NCBI GenBank assembly: GCA_007570785.1
Contig: ML661900.1
Location: 7,875,570 to 7,939,569, forward strand
Source: Antilocapra americana
Lineage: Eukaryota > Chordata > Mammalia > Artiodactyla > Antilocapridae
Reading direction: 5' to 3'
Length of the DNA stretch: 64,000 nucleotides
Shown here: positions 33,430-45,860 of the stretch, piece after piece
Layout: the number at the start of each line of letters is the position of its first letter
Numbering within the stretch: position 1 is the first letter of the stretch
Notes under the pieces: model-generated
Database searches by the model: none
What the model saw: only the letters and a program-made list of their open reading frames with translations
Told to the model about the DNA's origin: nothing
Made by a program: the position numbers and the translations under genes

Positions 33430-34935
33430 AATATATTTCCCTAAAATAATAGAGATTGCCCAGCAGGCTTCTTTTAGCATCAATGAGGGGTCAAGGGGAA
33501 TAATTCAAGCTGCCTAACAGCAGAAGAATTATATAGCCAGGAGTCCATTTTATGAGAATCTTTTACCTATTACCTAATAGTTCATAAAAGAAGCAGTAGG
33601 TTTTAAAGTCTTCAGAAATTCATATGTGGGAAAGCAGTATTCATCAGTAAAAGCTGTAGAACAGACAGATAAGGAAAAAGTGAAAAACTGTGATACATAT
33701 GATAGCATAAATAGTGACTGAGGGAGGTATGACAAAAGCTTGAATGTGAAAACTCCATAGAAGCAGGAGAATCATTTTGTCAGAAGAAGTCTGACAAAAA
33801 ATAATTTTTTTTTTTAAAGGAGGGAGATATGGGGCAACAGGGAATGTCACTTGACCAACCGAGCTATCGGAAGATGAAGTAGGCTCCCAAGGGAAGCTGT
33901 GGAAATTTCATCAGTCAGGACATTTGAGGTGAGTTTGAACAAGGCAATAAAACATCTGCTGTGAGAGGAGTTTGCATCTGCATGAAAAGGACAGGATGGT
34001 CAAGTGGATCATTTTCACCTCTAATGTATTTGACTCTGCATTAAGTTAAATCAAAAATCAAAATGACACTTGCCTTGGTGACGTTTTTCACATCTCCCAG
34101 AAGGTAAAGTGCTCTTCTGTCTTGTACACATATACCCCTTTTTGCAACCCCCATAAATGCAGTTTCAATTTGTACATCCTTTTAAAAGCTTCAAGCAGCC
34201 TCTCCCTTATCCTATTACTCTCAACAGTTGACTTTGCCATCTATTTCAAGGAAAAAAGCAAGGAGAAAACAAAAATCATCTCTCTCTATTTTGCTCTGTC
34301 TCTGTCTTTCTCCCTTGTACACACACGCTTTGCTCCCTTCTCATGGTATACTTTTGGTTAGTTATCCAATTGTCAGTTTCCACCTTGTCCATGCTTATAG
34401 AACCTACTGTTTTTTCGGGTGCTAGGCAGTCTTTGTGCTCGGGCAGGAGTGCACATCCTACCACCTCAGGAAGTAAATCAGGAGTAGTGTATGCTATAGT
34501 CATCCAAATTCTTCTTGTCAAGGATAGGTTTAGTAAAGAGCATGTGTCACACTTCTGGCCAAGGAGATATTAATAGTAATCTGTTAAGAACATCCAGCTA
34601 TATTCTCCTCACTCTTCAAAACGGCACAGCTCTCATTCACAGTAAACGATTTGTGTTATGCTCACCAAAATCTAACTGACACAAAACCATTGAACTCTTT
34701 TCATTCTTTATCCAAGTTGACATCTTGGAGACTTAGACCTTTTTTCCACCCCCTCTTTCAATACTTCTTGCTTCATTATCTTGTTTTTGTTTGTTTGTTT
34801 GTTTGTTTTTTCTGGTTCTGTATCTCAGAATCTTTTATGATCTCCTTTTCCTCTGTTAACTCTATATGTTGTTGTTACCAGATTTCATTCTTTCTCATAT
34901 GTCCTTCTTTTCCCTTTACATAATTTCTTAAGGAG
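33430..34935. other. No recognised gene; (TTTG)n repeat
   Basis: About 1.5 kb, mostly unique-looking. A TTTG/TTTGT simple repeat lies at 34,782-34,810. Several overlapping 65-81 codon frames at 34,122-34,573 have no family resemblance. Confidence 0.4.
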
Positions 34936-34939
34936 ACCA

Positions 34940-35300
34940 TCTACAGTTCCCTGGCTTTCATGGTAATTACATTATCATCCATTCTTTCTTAAGTTCTGGA
35001 TCCACATTTCCTGATGTATACCAGACAATTTCCATGTGGATTTCATGGAAGTAACTCATTCAGGACTGTCTAAAATCTTGGTCCAAATTGGATCTTCTTA
35101 ATGACATCTCTAGGATAATTTCACAGTATTCATTAACTGGAAACTCTGGATTTATTTTAGATTTCTCCCTCTCAAATCCTCACTTCTAACCAATCAACAA
35201 ATTCTTTGAGTTCCATGAATTCTAGCCCTAAATGTTTTTTTGAATCCTTCCGATTCGTGCTGCTCTATTTTAGTTGAGACCTTTATTTTCAACATTAAAA
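34940..35300 (+). repeat. L2 LINE remnant
   Basis: Plus-strand L2 ORF2 sequence: a decayed TGGATTTATTTTAGATTTCTCCCTC block, then CCAATCAACAAATTC and TGAATCCTTCCGATTCGTG, in the order found in L2 before its C-terminal region. Stops occur in every frame. Confidence 0.65.
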
Positions 35301-35311
35301 AATGTGCTCTA

Positions 35312-35436
35312 GGGAATTTCCTGGTGGTTCAGTAGTTATGACTCCATCCTCTCACTGCCAAGGGCCTGGGTTTGATTCCTAGTTGGAGGAACTAAAGTAC
35401 CAGAAGCCACAATCATGGCTTAATAACAATAATAAT
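35312..35436 (+). mobile_element. CHR-type SINE with 11-bp duplication
   Basis: GGGAATTTCCTGGTGGTTCAG start, AGGGCCTGGGTTTGATTCC (B-box region) and a tail of AATAATAAT repeats. It is flanked by perfect 11-bp duplications AATGTGCTCTA at 35,301-35,311 and 35,437-35,447. It landed at the end of an L2 remnant. Confidence 0.93.
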
Positions 35437-35447
35437 AATGTGCTCTA

Positions 35448-35955
35448 AAGTGATAGATTCAGGACGTTCAAGGTATTAATGATGTCAATGAGACACAATT
35501 ACATGGGAAGTCTAACTAACACTGATACTATTAAGATCATCTCAATCACAGTAAAATCTGGAATGGTGATCCTTTACCCTAAGAACCAGAAATCCTCAGT
35601 GTGGTAAAGCAGGATCTTTTGTTTGATAGCCATTTCTTCACTCAGCACTCTGAAATGATCATAGTCACAATTTTCACTATCTCATTCCTCAATTAATCAA
35701 GATCAGGAGGCATATGTTAACCAGCAGCTGTTTTCTGTGAATAAAGCAATAAAGCTCTTTTGTTCATATAATACCCTCCCTTCCTGCTGGTGTGCCTTTT
35801 CTACATCATAGGCCACAAAATAATCTTCAAAGAAATAAAAACATATTTTCTTGTGTAAATAGAAGAAAAAAATTACTGAGTGTGTCTTCCTTTTTTATGC
35901 CATGCACATATGCCAAGAAGTGGTTCATGTTGGGAATGTCAGTGGCATGACCAAA
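35448..35955. other. No recognisable feature
   Basis: Unique-looking sequence between L2 remnants. Confidence 0.4.
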
Positions 35956-35959
35956 TGAT

Positions 35960-36690
35960 AAATTTTAACAGGCCTGGAAAAATGGCCTATTTTATCTAGA
36001 ATGTTCAGGTAACATTTAAATTAAAACTCAAAGAGGAGAAAAGAATTCTAAGCAGAATGAACATAAAAAATAAGGCACTGAAGCCAGGGTTGCATGCTCA
36101 GTTGCTTCAGTCATGTCTGACTCTTTGCAACCCCATGGACTGTACCCCTTCAGGCTCCTCTGTCCATGGGATTCTCCAGGCAAGAATACTGGAGTGGGTT
36201 GCCATGCCCCCCTCCAGGGGATCTTCCCAATTCAAGGATCGAATCTCCTGAATTTCATTGCAGGTGGATTCTTTACCGCTGAGCCACTGGGGGAAGTAGA
36301 CATAATCTTGTTCAAAAAACAGGAAGGTCAGCATGCCCACAGTACACCCTGAAGGAAGGGCAGGATAAAACTCTGGGCAGGATAACAAGGTCTGGTTCCT
36401 CTAGAGTCTGTTGGCAAAAGTAAGATGAGGGTGCTTCAATGAAAGGGTATGGCATGGATGTGGTATGGTGCAATTTGCATTTGAAAAGGATCATTCTAGC
36501 TGCTTTGTAAAGTATAGACTTTGTGGAGAATAAAAACACAGCAGAGAAACAGTTAAGGATAACAACCTAGAAAACAGGTTATGAGAGCTCAGATTAAGGT
36601 CAGAGGAGTGGAGGATAAGATTTAAGACAATTCTTTTTAAAGACACATTTGATAAATTGTGTGGAGTTTAGGCAAGGAGCTACATCAACG
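35960..36690 (-). repeat. L2 LINE remnant, split by a SINE
   Basis: Reversed L2: GGTAACATTTAAATTAAAAC then AAGGCACTGAAGCCAGGG on the left, and AAGGATCATTCTAGCTGC (about 36,485) after the SINE. These correspond, on the minus strand, to the C-terminal region of L2 ORF2 and the start of its 3' UTR. The SINE at 36,089-36,296 interrupts it. Confidence 0.72.
36089..36296 (-). mobile_element. Bov-tA-type SINE
   Basis: Full-length minus-strand SINE inserted in L2 sequence. It begins TTGCATGCTCAGTTGCTTCAG and ends CTGAGCCACTGGGGGAAG. Open frames on both strands here are SINE shadows. Confidence 0.93.
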
Positions 36691-36779
36691 ATAGTTTCTA
36701 GTTTTTAATCTCATGTCTCAAACCTTATTTGAATTTCACACAAAATTTTATTTTCAGTGTTTTAACTCTAATTTATCAT

Positions 36780-37630
36780 CTCCTTTCCCAGACAGTTCCT
36801 CCTCCTGCAGTCTTATTTGTGGGAATTGGCATTTCTATGGATCCATTTACTCAGGCCAGAAAGTTGAGATCTGTCCCTGATAAGGCGTATCATCTCAGCT
36901 ATGTCTTTTGCTATTACCCCACCTCCAAATCTAATCAGTTACCAAGTTCTGTCATTCCAATTCCTAAAACATCTTGAATTTGTCCATTCCTCCTTATTTC
37001 TTCTAAAAACACTATAGTCCAAACCCCAACTCTTTCCTGGGAATTTATAGCAATTAAATAATTTACCTACATCTGCCCTTCATCTGCATATATTAATCAT
37101 ATAGTCCCCAAGATGATCTTGCAAAAAAATAAAACAAATGCCAACTATCTTTTAAAAGCCTTCAATAAAAACATCCAAGTGTTCTTGAGATAAGGTCCAT
37201 AATCTTTTAAGTAATGTTCAAGATCACTTAAAGTGATGAACAGGATCTAACTCCTGTGCACCTCTCCAGCCCTACCTCTTACATCTCTCCTTCCCAGTCC
37301 CAGTGTTCCAGATATGCAGACCATGAGGCAGTGATTCAAAAACCCATACTCCTTCCTGTCTCAGGGCATTTGCAGCTAGCGTTCCAACTGCCCGCCCCTA
37401 CACTTCACTAGTCACATTCTCCCTTAAGTTCTCAGGATAAATGTTATTTCTAAAGGGAAGAAATTGCTCGTACATGTTCTCATAGTGGTCTGTATTCTTA
37501 TCACACTATTAAAAACGGCAGTTACCTTTGTGAATAGCTGTTGAGTACTAGTGTGTCTCCCAATATACTGTAAGTCCTCTGAGAAAAGGAATATGTATGA
37601 TTTTTTTCTCTATTCAGTCATTCCTTCCTC
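36780..37630 (+). repeat. L2 LINE remnant including its 3' end
   Basis: Plus-strand L2 over about 850 bp. Blocks in order: ACTCAGGCCAGAAAGTTGAG, AATCAGTTACCAAGTTCTGTC, GATGATCTTGCAAAA, AGATAAGGTCCATAATC, CTCTCCAGCCCTACCTCTTAC, CTGTCTCAGGGCATTTGCAG and, at the 3' end, TACTGTAAGTCCTCTGAG. This is the longest L2 piece in the window and the best-ordered. Confidence 0.8.
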
Positions 37631-37689
37631 TCCTTCTTTAATAACTGTTTCTATTAAGTATATAACAATACTTACTTTTAAGTAAAATG

Positions 37690-38500
37690 AAAGTCATCAT
37701 ATATTTTTAGCACCAGAATAATATGGTCCAATATGTATAATAGAAACACAGTTCTTTTTGCTCTGTGGAGAATGATCAAGTAAGCTATAGGAAATGTAAT
37801 GAGGAAATTAGAGATAAGTGAGGAGGTAGGAAGGAAGGGGCAGAGAATGGGTATAGAAAGAATATAAAAAAAGGTGTAGGTAGCAGTGAGAAGTGATGGT
37901 TATGCAAGATTTGTCATAATCATCTCATTTTCCCACTAAAATCTGGCCCTGAAGGGAAGTAGAGAGATAAGAAAGTAGCTTAAAAGGGTGAGGTATCAAA
38001 GAAAGTTGTAAAGATAAAGCATGTTACAGCATGTTTTCCATAGTTTTTAGGAATAACCTATTGGGAGTGAAAAGTTGATGAGGTCAAAATCAAAGAGGAT
38101 AATTTAAAAAGCAAGTTCATTAAGCAGGTAAGACAGGATGGGACTCAGGGTACAGGTGAAGGAATCTGTCTTTAACAGAGTGAGTGGTACAAATGTCCCT
38201 GTAAATGGGGGAATGGAGATGGTAGTTGCAAGTAAAAGTTAAGTCCAGACCTAGAGAAACGGAGTCATTTGCATCTGATGGCTTCAGATTTCTCAACTAC
38301 GTATATGCGAAGTCACCAGATGAGAATCAGAAGGTATAGGTTAAGGAGGTTTGAGAAGAAAATATAGTTATTTCTGAGGACAGGACAGTAAGCCCACTCG
38401 AGAATCATATTCTGAATTCGTGTTGAGTGACTCTTTAAGGATTGTGGACATGAATTTGGAGTGACACTTAACAGCAGACGATTTTTTTCCCAGAAATATT
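37690..38500 (-). repeat. L2-like remnant, decayed
   Basis: ATAATATGGTCCAATATG then TTTTTGCTCTGTGGAGAATG matches reversed L2 near its C-terminal region, and AGCAGTGAGAAGTGATGG follows in the right order. The remainder to about 38,500 is too decayed to place. Confidence 0.5.
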
Positions 38501-39119
38501 TTGCTGATTAGATGCAGGTATAGAGAGGAAGGTAGCTAAGCACATTCGGAGCTATAGACTAGACGGAGAGTACGGTAAGGACAGAGGATGACCAAGTTGA
38601 GAGTATCCCGTTAGGATGTCTTCATATTGATGATGGTAGAAATGAAAGCAGGAAAATGCTAAAAGGATCAGTGGACCAGAAGTCTGGATGAGCTCAAAGG
38701 ACTGTTGAGTTGCTGCATGGAGAAAACGTGAGCACCTGATCTGGACAGTGACTGTCCTGAGGTGACAGTGCCGGACTGGGCTGCTTGACATTAAAACTTA
38801 GAGGCGGTCCAACTTTTTATAATGACAAGATGCAGAGTGTGAGAAAGGAGGAGGCACAATGGATGGGAGGTAGATGGAAATGTGCAGTGGGCAGGGTGTT
38901 GGATAGATCATCCTCTCGCGTGTTGGAATTCCGAGGCAGTGGTGACCACTGGAGACGTGAATGACCAGGCCAGGACCAAAAGTTTCCAGCGAACGAGGAA
39001 TACCACGAGTCTGATACCTTGAGAGAAAGAAGAATGGGAATACAGCCATACGGTGTGCACATCAAAGAGAGAAGCAGATGCGCCTTGTTTGTGTTTTGAT
39101 CTCACACTGTTAAAGAGAG
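38501..39119. other. No recognised gene; possible old repeat
   Basis: Purine-rich sequence with several CpGs and minus-strand open frames up to 124 codons (38,908-39,282). The frames overlap each other and an L2 remnant and have no recognisable domain. Confidence 0.35.
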
Positions 39120-39620
39120 CAGAGTCTGAAATTAAAGAGCACCAACAAGTAAATAAAACAGACCTGGAGTCTACTTTCGTGATGCTCACAGAATAGTAAG
39201 AGGAAAAGATATAAATCAAATAATTAAATAAATATAAAATTAGAGACTCTGACAAACACTCTGAAGAAACAATACTGGCCACTGTGAGAGCAGGAAACAG
39301 GTGACAAACTAACCTGTGGAGGGAGGGTAAGACCTGAGCAGAGACCTGAAGGAAAGGAAAGGTAACGACACAAAACTAGAGTTTTTAAAGACAGGTATGA
39401 CCAGAAAACAAAAGGTCAGAAGAAAAAACGGGGGAAATTTTGAGTGTTGAAAGTGACAGACACGGTGGATCAAAGAGAGAGCTGAAGAATGGGGAGCAAA
39501 TGAATTGGTCTGGGGACTAGGAATAATGTTGAGTTTAAAGAGAGGCCATGTAGAGAGAAAGCAAGTGAGGGAGCCCTTGGAGAGGTTGTAGTCAGAGCAG
39601 AAGAGATCCCTTCAGAAGTA
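39120..39620 (-). repeat. L2 LINE remnant, 3' region
   Basis: Reversed L2 3' sequence: GATATAAATCAAATAATTAA, GACCTGAGCAGAGACCTGAAG and a decayed body to about 39,620. The ACCTGAAGGA block is typical of reversed L2. Confidence 0.68.
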
Positions 39621-40175
39621 TGACAGCTAAACATCTTCAGGAAATCAAGAACATATGCATGTGTGAGTCATGTGGAGGAAGTCATCAGATGGATAAAGGT
39701 CTCCATTGGTGAAACTGTTAGAAATAATATCCTATTTGAGATGCCAGAGTTCCTAGTAGATTTGGATGAGTTAGTGTAAAGTTATAGCAATAAGAAGGGA
39801 CAGAGAGAAGTGTCCCGTATGAGGGTTAAAGAATATGTCTGGCCAAAAAGTACAAATTGCATGAACTCTGAATCCCAGTTTTACCACGTGGAAAACAGGA
39901 ATAATAAGCTTAAAAAAAAAAAACAGAAACAAAACAATTCTTTACTCAGAGTTCTTATTTGTGAGCAAGAGTCAAGATGATACAAGCATCTTCTGAGGTA
40001 CGTTAAGATGGTGTGCAGATGTTTTCCTTTCTTTGTTTTTTATGGTCATTTTCTTTGCCAGGTTCTTGTAGGAGGTGAAGACATTTTGAAAGTTGGAAGT
40101 CAAAATCCAGAGCGGAGAATGGGCTCCCTTTCAGGCTGCATGAGGGTTTACATATCTGATCAAATAATAACTCTT
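39621..40175. other. No recognisable feature
   Basis: Unique-looking; an A-run lies at 39,912-39,923. The last part of the preceding L2 may extend into it. Confidence 0.35.
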
Positions 40176-40179
40176 GAAT

Positions 40180-40300
40180 AATATTCTCAGTAGCTATTCA
40201 AAGGAGAGTTAAAATGTGCAACACCTAACAGAGTACCCAGCACATGGTAGAACATAAAAGACAGTTATATAAATTGTCATATTAGTACTTAAACATTAGG
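40180..40300 (+). repeat. MIR 3' remnant
   Basis: AGAGTTAAAATGTGCAACAC then AGAGTACCCAGCACATGGTA matches the MIR 3' core on the plus strand. Confidence 0.65.
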
Positions 40301-40564
40301 AAGAGTAGCCAGGTATACTATTGATTATTTAAAGAAGATTTCTATTTTATTCAGTGGCCTAATATATGTAGTATCATTGTAATTATGTGTATATGAATAA
40401 AGAGAGTAGCATCAGGAAGAGTGTTTGGCATGAAAATATTTAAGTTTTAAAGGCACGGTGAATTACAGAAGCAGGGCTGACAGTACAATGGGGGTGGGAA
40501 AAGGAAGAACTGCGACTCCTTTGACAGCGCCCCTCCAAAAGGTTTTAGGAGGCTCATCAATGAA

Positions 40565-40705
40565 CAAGTATCATAATTTTCCAGTTGAGGACACTAAAGC
40601 ACAAAGAGGCTTTGCACAAAGTCACAGAACAACTCCACAGCAAAGGCAAGACCAGAGTCCCACGGTCATGGTCTCCCACTTTACTGCTGTATGCACTGGG
40701 CCACT
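40565..40705 (-). repeat. MIR SINE remnant
   Basis: ATTTTCCAGTTGAGGACAC, AAAGCACAAAGAGGC and AAAGTCACAGAACAACTCC are reversed MIR core blocks. Confidence 0.7.
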
Positions 40706-40706
40706 G

Positions 40707-40885
40707 CGTCATCCTGGTGGCACAGAGAGTGAACAACCTGCCTGCAATGTAGGAGACCCAGGGTTCAATCCCTGGGTCAGGAAGTGGCAACCCATTCCAG
40801 TGTTCTTATTCTATGGGCAAAAGAGCCTGGCAGCTACAGCCCATGGGGTCGCAAAGAGTTGGGCACAACTGAACAGTTAACATAC
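40707..40885 (+). mobile_element. Bov-tA-type SINE
   Basis: Plus-strand SINE, TCATCCTGGTGGCACAGAG to AACTGAACAGTTAACA. It has a recognisable B box (GGTTCAATCC) and a short deletion after GGTCAGGAAG. It sits against the MIR on its left. Confidence 0.9.
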
Positions 40886-42017
40886 ACACTGTCTCTGCTA
40901 TAACTCCTTAATCCTTCGATATGGTGTCTTCGTTAATTCTTCTCTGAGGAATTCAGATAGACATTCCTGGGTCCAGAGGTCCAGTTAACACTGTGTGTCA
41001 CACTGTTCTTTTTTTGAGTTGTGTAAAGAGATGACTAGAAGACGACTTGGGAAACCACCCTCCAGAGAGATCACAAATGTGTCAAGCCCCTACATATTCC
41101 TCAGCCCTGGCTTCCCTGCCCCTCGGCCCGACAGCATGGCTCTTGGAGCCCCAGAGTTGCTTCCGGATGAACAACCATGGTTCCAAGCCCTTGCCCCTCA
41201 CCTGGACTCCCAGAAGCCCGGGCTGGGTGGGGCAGCCATAATTCACAGGATCGCTGTAAGAGGGGACAGCTGGTCCATAAGGGAGCACTTGGGCTCTGAT
41301 TTGGAAGCCCGCTTAAGGCTGAGAATAGTGATGCTCCAAAGGCAGTGTGCGCTCCTCCCGTCTGTAATATCCTTAGCTATTATCACAATGAGTATAGCAC
41401 TTTAGGGGGTAACCCACTGATACAGTCGAGCTTGACTCTAAAACGGACAGTAATGAACTGCAGCAGCTGTAGTTCCCTAAATCAAAGATTCCTAGCCCCA
41501 GCAAGGGAATGGGAAGGGTAGTACATCCGCTCTGTAAGTAGATTCTTTGCCAGGCAGCCTGCCTACTACCTTAAAAGTAAAATCCTATTATAACCATGAA
41601 ACCCCACAGTGAGGGGCAGAGACAGGCAACCATCACAAAGCAACTTGGGCAAATTCCTGGGACGCCAGGCCACTATGCAGGGCTTTCAGGGACAATAATT
41701 ATTCCATCTACTGAATATCTTGAAAAGCGCTAAAAAAGAAGAGGTCACAGCAGAAACCCTTGGCAGGCACTGTTGGTCTCTTGGGCCATCCCTGAGTGCC
41801 AGTCAGAACAACAAAGCCCTGGAACAACAAAACCCTGCAGAAATTCCCACCTTTTTAATCCAGCTAAAGAAACACATAGATTGGACAACAAAAGCAGTTT
41901 TTGATAGACTCAAGCAGATTTTTTTTAAAAAAAATTGTTGTAGTTTTCACTAAATGTATAAGACAATCGGTATGCAACAACAAATGGGGAGATTTAGGGT
42001 AGAAACCAGAGACGACC
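40886..42017. other. No recognised gene; GC-rich patch
   Basis: From about 41,050 to 41,350 the GC content rises sharply above the surroundings. A 136-codon plus-strand frame (40,995-41,405) crosses it, rich in Pro, Leu and Ala, with no recognisable domain. Overlapping frames on both strands suggest composition, not coding, keeps it open. Confidence 0.4.
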
Positions 42018-42225
42018 TTTTGAAGGTGGCTCAGTGGGTAAAGAATCCCCCTGCAATTCAGGAGATGCAGGTTTGGTCCCTGGGTTGAGAAGAACTCTTA
42101 GAGCAGGGCACAACAACCCACGCCAGTATTCTTGCCTGGGAAATCCCATGGACAGAGGAGCCTGGTGGGTGCCATAGTGTTGTAAAGAGGAGGACACGAC
42201 TGAAGGGACTGAGCATTCATGCATG
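42018..42225 (+). mobile_element. Bov-tA-type SINE
   Basis: Plus-strand, diverged copy from AAGGTGGCTCAGTGGGTAAAG to GACTGAAGGGACTGAGCATTC. Many changes in the middle (GAACTCTTAGAGCAGGGCAC) suggest an older copy than its neighbours. Confidence 0.88.
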
Positions 42226-44059
42226 CACGCTGGGAGCCCTGACAATTTTAATACAAATTCACTTTGGTGGTTGCTCAATTATTTTCATAATTGTAAAACG
42301 TGTAACCTTCTCTGTCCTCCCCAAAGCATTTCTGCATTAGGATTCCCTGAAAATCAGAAGGGTAGCAAGTGAAGAGAATGAGTTCAGAGCTTCTGTCCAT
42401 TAACTGATGACCAGCCGTGCATCTGTGACGGTCAAGGTAGAACCAGGACATGTCCTGATGAGGTGACCCAAGGAACCAGAAGGATGGCAGTCACCATCCT
42501 GCCTCTGCTGTGCCTCCCCTTGAAAAGGTTCAGGAGTTCAGACCCCAGGCAGGAGGCAGGCATTCCAGGACTGAGCTGCCTTCAGAACTGGAAGGGCGAA
42601 CAGAAATTTTCTCCAGGCAGTAGTCTTCCTGCAGAACAAGGGCTGTGCAATCACTATTCCACAGAAACATATTTGTCAGAACTGAAATCGTCTGACCTCA
42701 AGGTCACAGCAGGAAGGAGCTCTCTCTTCCTCTCTTCCTTGACCAGATTTCCGTCTCAAAATTAGGATTCTCTCATTTTCCCCCTCCTTCTCACTGTTCG
42801 GGCTGATATCTTAATAGCCTGTCAACATGTCACCACTACGTTCAGAATAAAAACCAAATTATTATCAAGATTTACTCTTTTTTTTAAATGTCCAAAAATT
42901 CACACAGGAAAATCAGCACTTACCCCTAAATATTTCAGACTATAAATCAATTGCTCACTTGACAATGAACTCCTGGTCTGCAGTTGTTCTTTTCTTCTTC
43001 TTCCCCTAATGCCCTCAGTGATTCAAACAGGTTTTCAAAATTTCTAGTGATGGAGCATTTCACCTTATGTTGTTCAGTCATGACATGGATTACCTAGATT
43101 TCATGAGAAAACATCTGAATTTTCTTTCCTGGTAAAAGAGGCATCTTTCTGGACTCATTTCTGACTCTGTCATCTCTCTGTACTGTACAGTGTCCTTTCT
43201 ACCACTGTGAACAAGTGTTACTCCCAGGTAATAGCTGAGCCCCTGTTCATCTTCCAAGTTGTGCTCCAGGATATTTTGTTATTTAAATTATATCACAGGG
43301 TAATGTTACTTAGGTGCACTAGCTGGTTTGGGGAGTCATCAAAGAGTTAACTCTATTTTCCACTCCCAGTTTAACAAAACTATTGAGACATACTTTCACC
43401 AATCTTTTTTTAAATTTCCCATGTTTTTAATTCATTGCATGTTAACTAAGTATAACAATGATTTTTTGGGGGGAGGAGGTGGATTAAGCTAAGAAGCTAA
43501 CTTCAGAAAGTTCATACACTGTTCTTAGTCTGTTCTTTAATTTGTATTGAAATTGAGTAGTTCTCAAGATGACTAAAATGAGAAAGGTTAATTTTCTTCA
43601 TGAGCAATGGACTGAAAAACAGCATTCTTATAAACTATTATCTTGGATATAGACTACCATGAGTTTAAAAAACAATCAGTCTTTACTGCTGAGAAAGTGG
43701 GTATCAAATGTATCACACGTACCCCTGGAAGTGTTTTTCAGGTGTATAGGGCTATCCTTGGCTCTGTCACCAGAGATGCCTGCCCTTTGTGGGTTTAAGA
43801 TGGGCTAAGGGGCCCACAAGGGATACAGCACAAATCCCCAAACTGAGTTAGAATGATTCAGTGAACTCAATTGGGGAGCTTAGGGCTTAACCAGATACAA
43901 ACTCCAGTTCTCCTAGAGTCCAGTTAATGCTGTTAGATATGAAATGAAACTCCAATGAAAATGAAGGGCTTGATATTTCTAAACATTAAATTATACATTT
44001 TAATAGGTAATTCATTCATGCAGTTAACAATTATAATAATATAACAAGCTATAAATAAA
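42226..44059. other. No recognisable gene or repeat
   Basis: About 1.8 kb of unique-looking sequence. A 100-codon frame at 42,463-42,765 shows no family. Confidence 0.35.
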
Positions 44060-44332
44060 AGCTTTTATTCCCACCCCTGTCCTATTCATTTCTTTCCCTC
44101 TACCTTCCTCTCTACTGTTTAGTACTTTATGTAGTCTCTCAAGTATCTTTCCAGTGTTTTGTTATTCAAATACAAGCAGATATGCATATTTTACTTTATA
44201 CGCACATCCAAAAATAGCTGACTATGGGCAATTTTTTGCACTTTTTCCACTGATCACATATCCTGGGGAGCTTTCAAATCAAGATGTAGGGAAATTTTTC
44301 ATTCTTATAGCTACAGATTATTCCATTGTCAG
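44060..44332 (-). mobile_element. Old L1 3' end, antisense
   Basis: ATCACATATCCTGGGGAGC then a decayed block ending ATTATTCCATTGTC matches, on the minus strand, the L1 3' UTR next to the ORF2 end. The 90-codon open frame here is a chance product. Confidence 0.5.
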
Positions 44333-45680
44333 TTCACCCGTGGTGCAGATGTGCCAGGTATTTCACCAGGATCCGGTCTGGATTCTGACTATGGTTAGAG
44401 AAGTAATCCTAACTCTTATTAGCTAAGGCCTTTACAGCAAAGACACTTCGTTCTAGGCATACAAACTAAAAGAGTGATTGTGAAAAGCTGGTATTTGAGG
44501 CACAGAAAACTTTTCCTTTTAACTGCTCTCATTCAAAGGTCAGCCTAAGAAAGATCATCTAGACATCTCCACGGGTGACAGACACTGGGTCCTTTGGCCG
44601 TGCTTTTAAGACTACATTTTCCCTAATCTGGTTTAATCTTGGTGTGTTTGGTACACATACACACAGACACAATGCATGCACTTTTTCTGAGACTTTAATT
44701 CACACCTACTAAGGGGAAAGGGTGATGGGTGACTGGTGATGTGGGTAGTGACAGTCCCTACCAAGAATCAAGGGTACCGCACTTCTTTATTTCTCCCTAA
44801 GGCTGCTGCATGTTGAAGTTATCAGGCCATATCAGGCTTAAGGGACATTAAATGTCAGGAGAGCAAACCTGCTATAGAAAGCTGATGGGAGCTGCGGGAA
44901 CCTTTAGTATCAAATGTTCTCCTGTATAATAATAGGCAGCAGCATCAATCTCAGAAATGCTCCTACAAATGTCAAAGGAAACCTTCCCCGTATATAGATT
45001 AAAATTGCAGATAAAAACAGAGGACCAAATCAAAGCCCTAGTGTTCCCTTTTTGAAACCACCCTGCCAAAAATGCAATTTCTGAGTTATCAAAAAATAGA
45101 ATCTCTCAAACAGCATTCATAAAGTTTCACATTTTGGTGTTATCACAGAGGCTTATATTGAGAAAATGCTATTTCTTCCTTCCCTTCCCCTTCAAGGTTG
45201 AAGCAGCATCCTCTTTTCTCTTTCTAACAAACAATGCTTTCTCCAGAACAGCAAGCTGGAGGCAAACAGTACCATGTTCTGCACAGCCAGAGAGCCACAC
45301 ATCAGCATGCATTTGCTATTTCCTAGGAACCACCACCCACCCACCCAGCCACCCCACCCCTCCACTTTGCAAAAGGAGCTGAGAAATAAACTTTTGAAAA
45401 TGACCTTAAGAAGCCAACGTCACTGACCCCTGAATAAAACCTCATCTGGTGGAGCAAGTTAGACCCCATAAATACAATGGAGTGTCATTTGAGAAATCTG
45501 GGTAAAAAAATACAAACAGAGTGTGGATTTATAAGGCCCCTTTTGGATGTGACAATTCAGACATGAAGCATGAAGAATCTGATCTATCAAATACAGGGTT
45601 GGGCTGAAAGAACTATTTTTTTTTTCCTAGAAGAGAGGGGCAATATGACAGAAAGAGATTTTCATCAGCTTTGATTAAGG
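44333..45680. other. No recognisable gene or repeat
   Basis: Unique-looking. A C-rich ACCCACCC run lies at about 45,332-45,362. Confidence 0.35.
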
Positions 45681-45682
45681 TA

Positions 45683-45732
45683 CACAGATGCACACACACA
45701 CACACACGTACAAACACACACACACACACACC
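45683..45732. repeat. CA microsatellite
   Basis: Two CA runs separated by GTACAAA. Likely polymorphic in length. Confidence 0.93.
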
Positions 45733-45860
45733 TAAATGAAGCTGTTGCTCCAGAGAATACCTGCTGGGATTAATTTGCAGCAGATTCTAGAACAAGGAAT
45801 GTCAGGGAAACAGTCAGCGACTTTCTTCCTTCTACATACTACATATTTAAAATGACCCTA

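Noticed and set aside
38908..39282. 124-codon minus-strand frame as a gene
   Set aside because: It runs into an L2 remnant and overlaps two other frames; no recognisable domain.
41050..41350. CpG island and promoter
   Set aside because: GC is high but CpG is sparse and no transcription-start or exon features follow.
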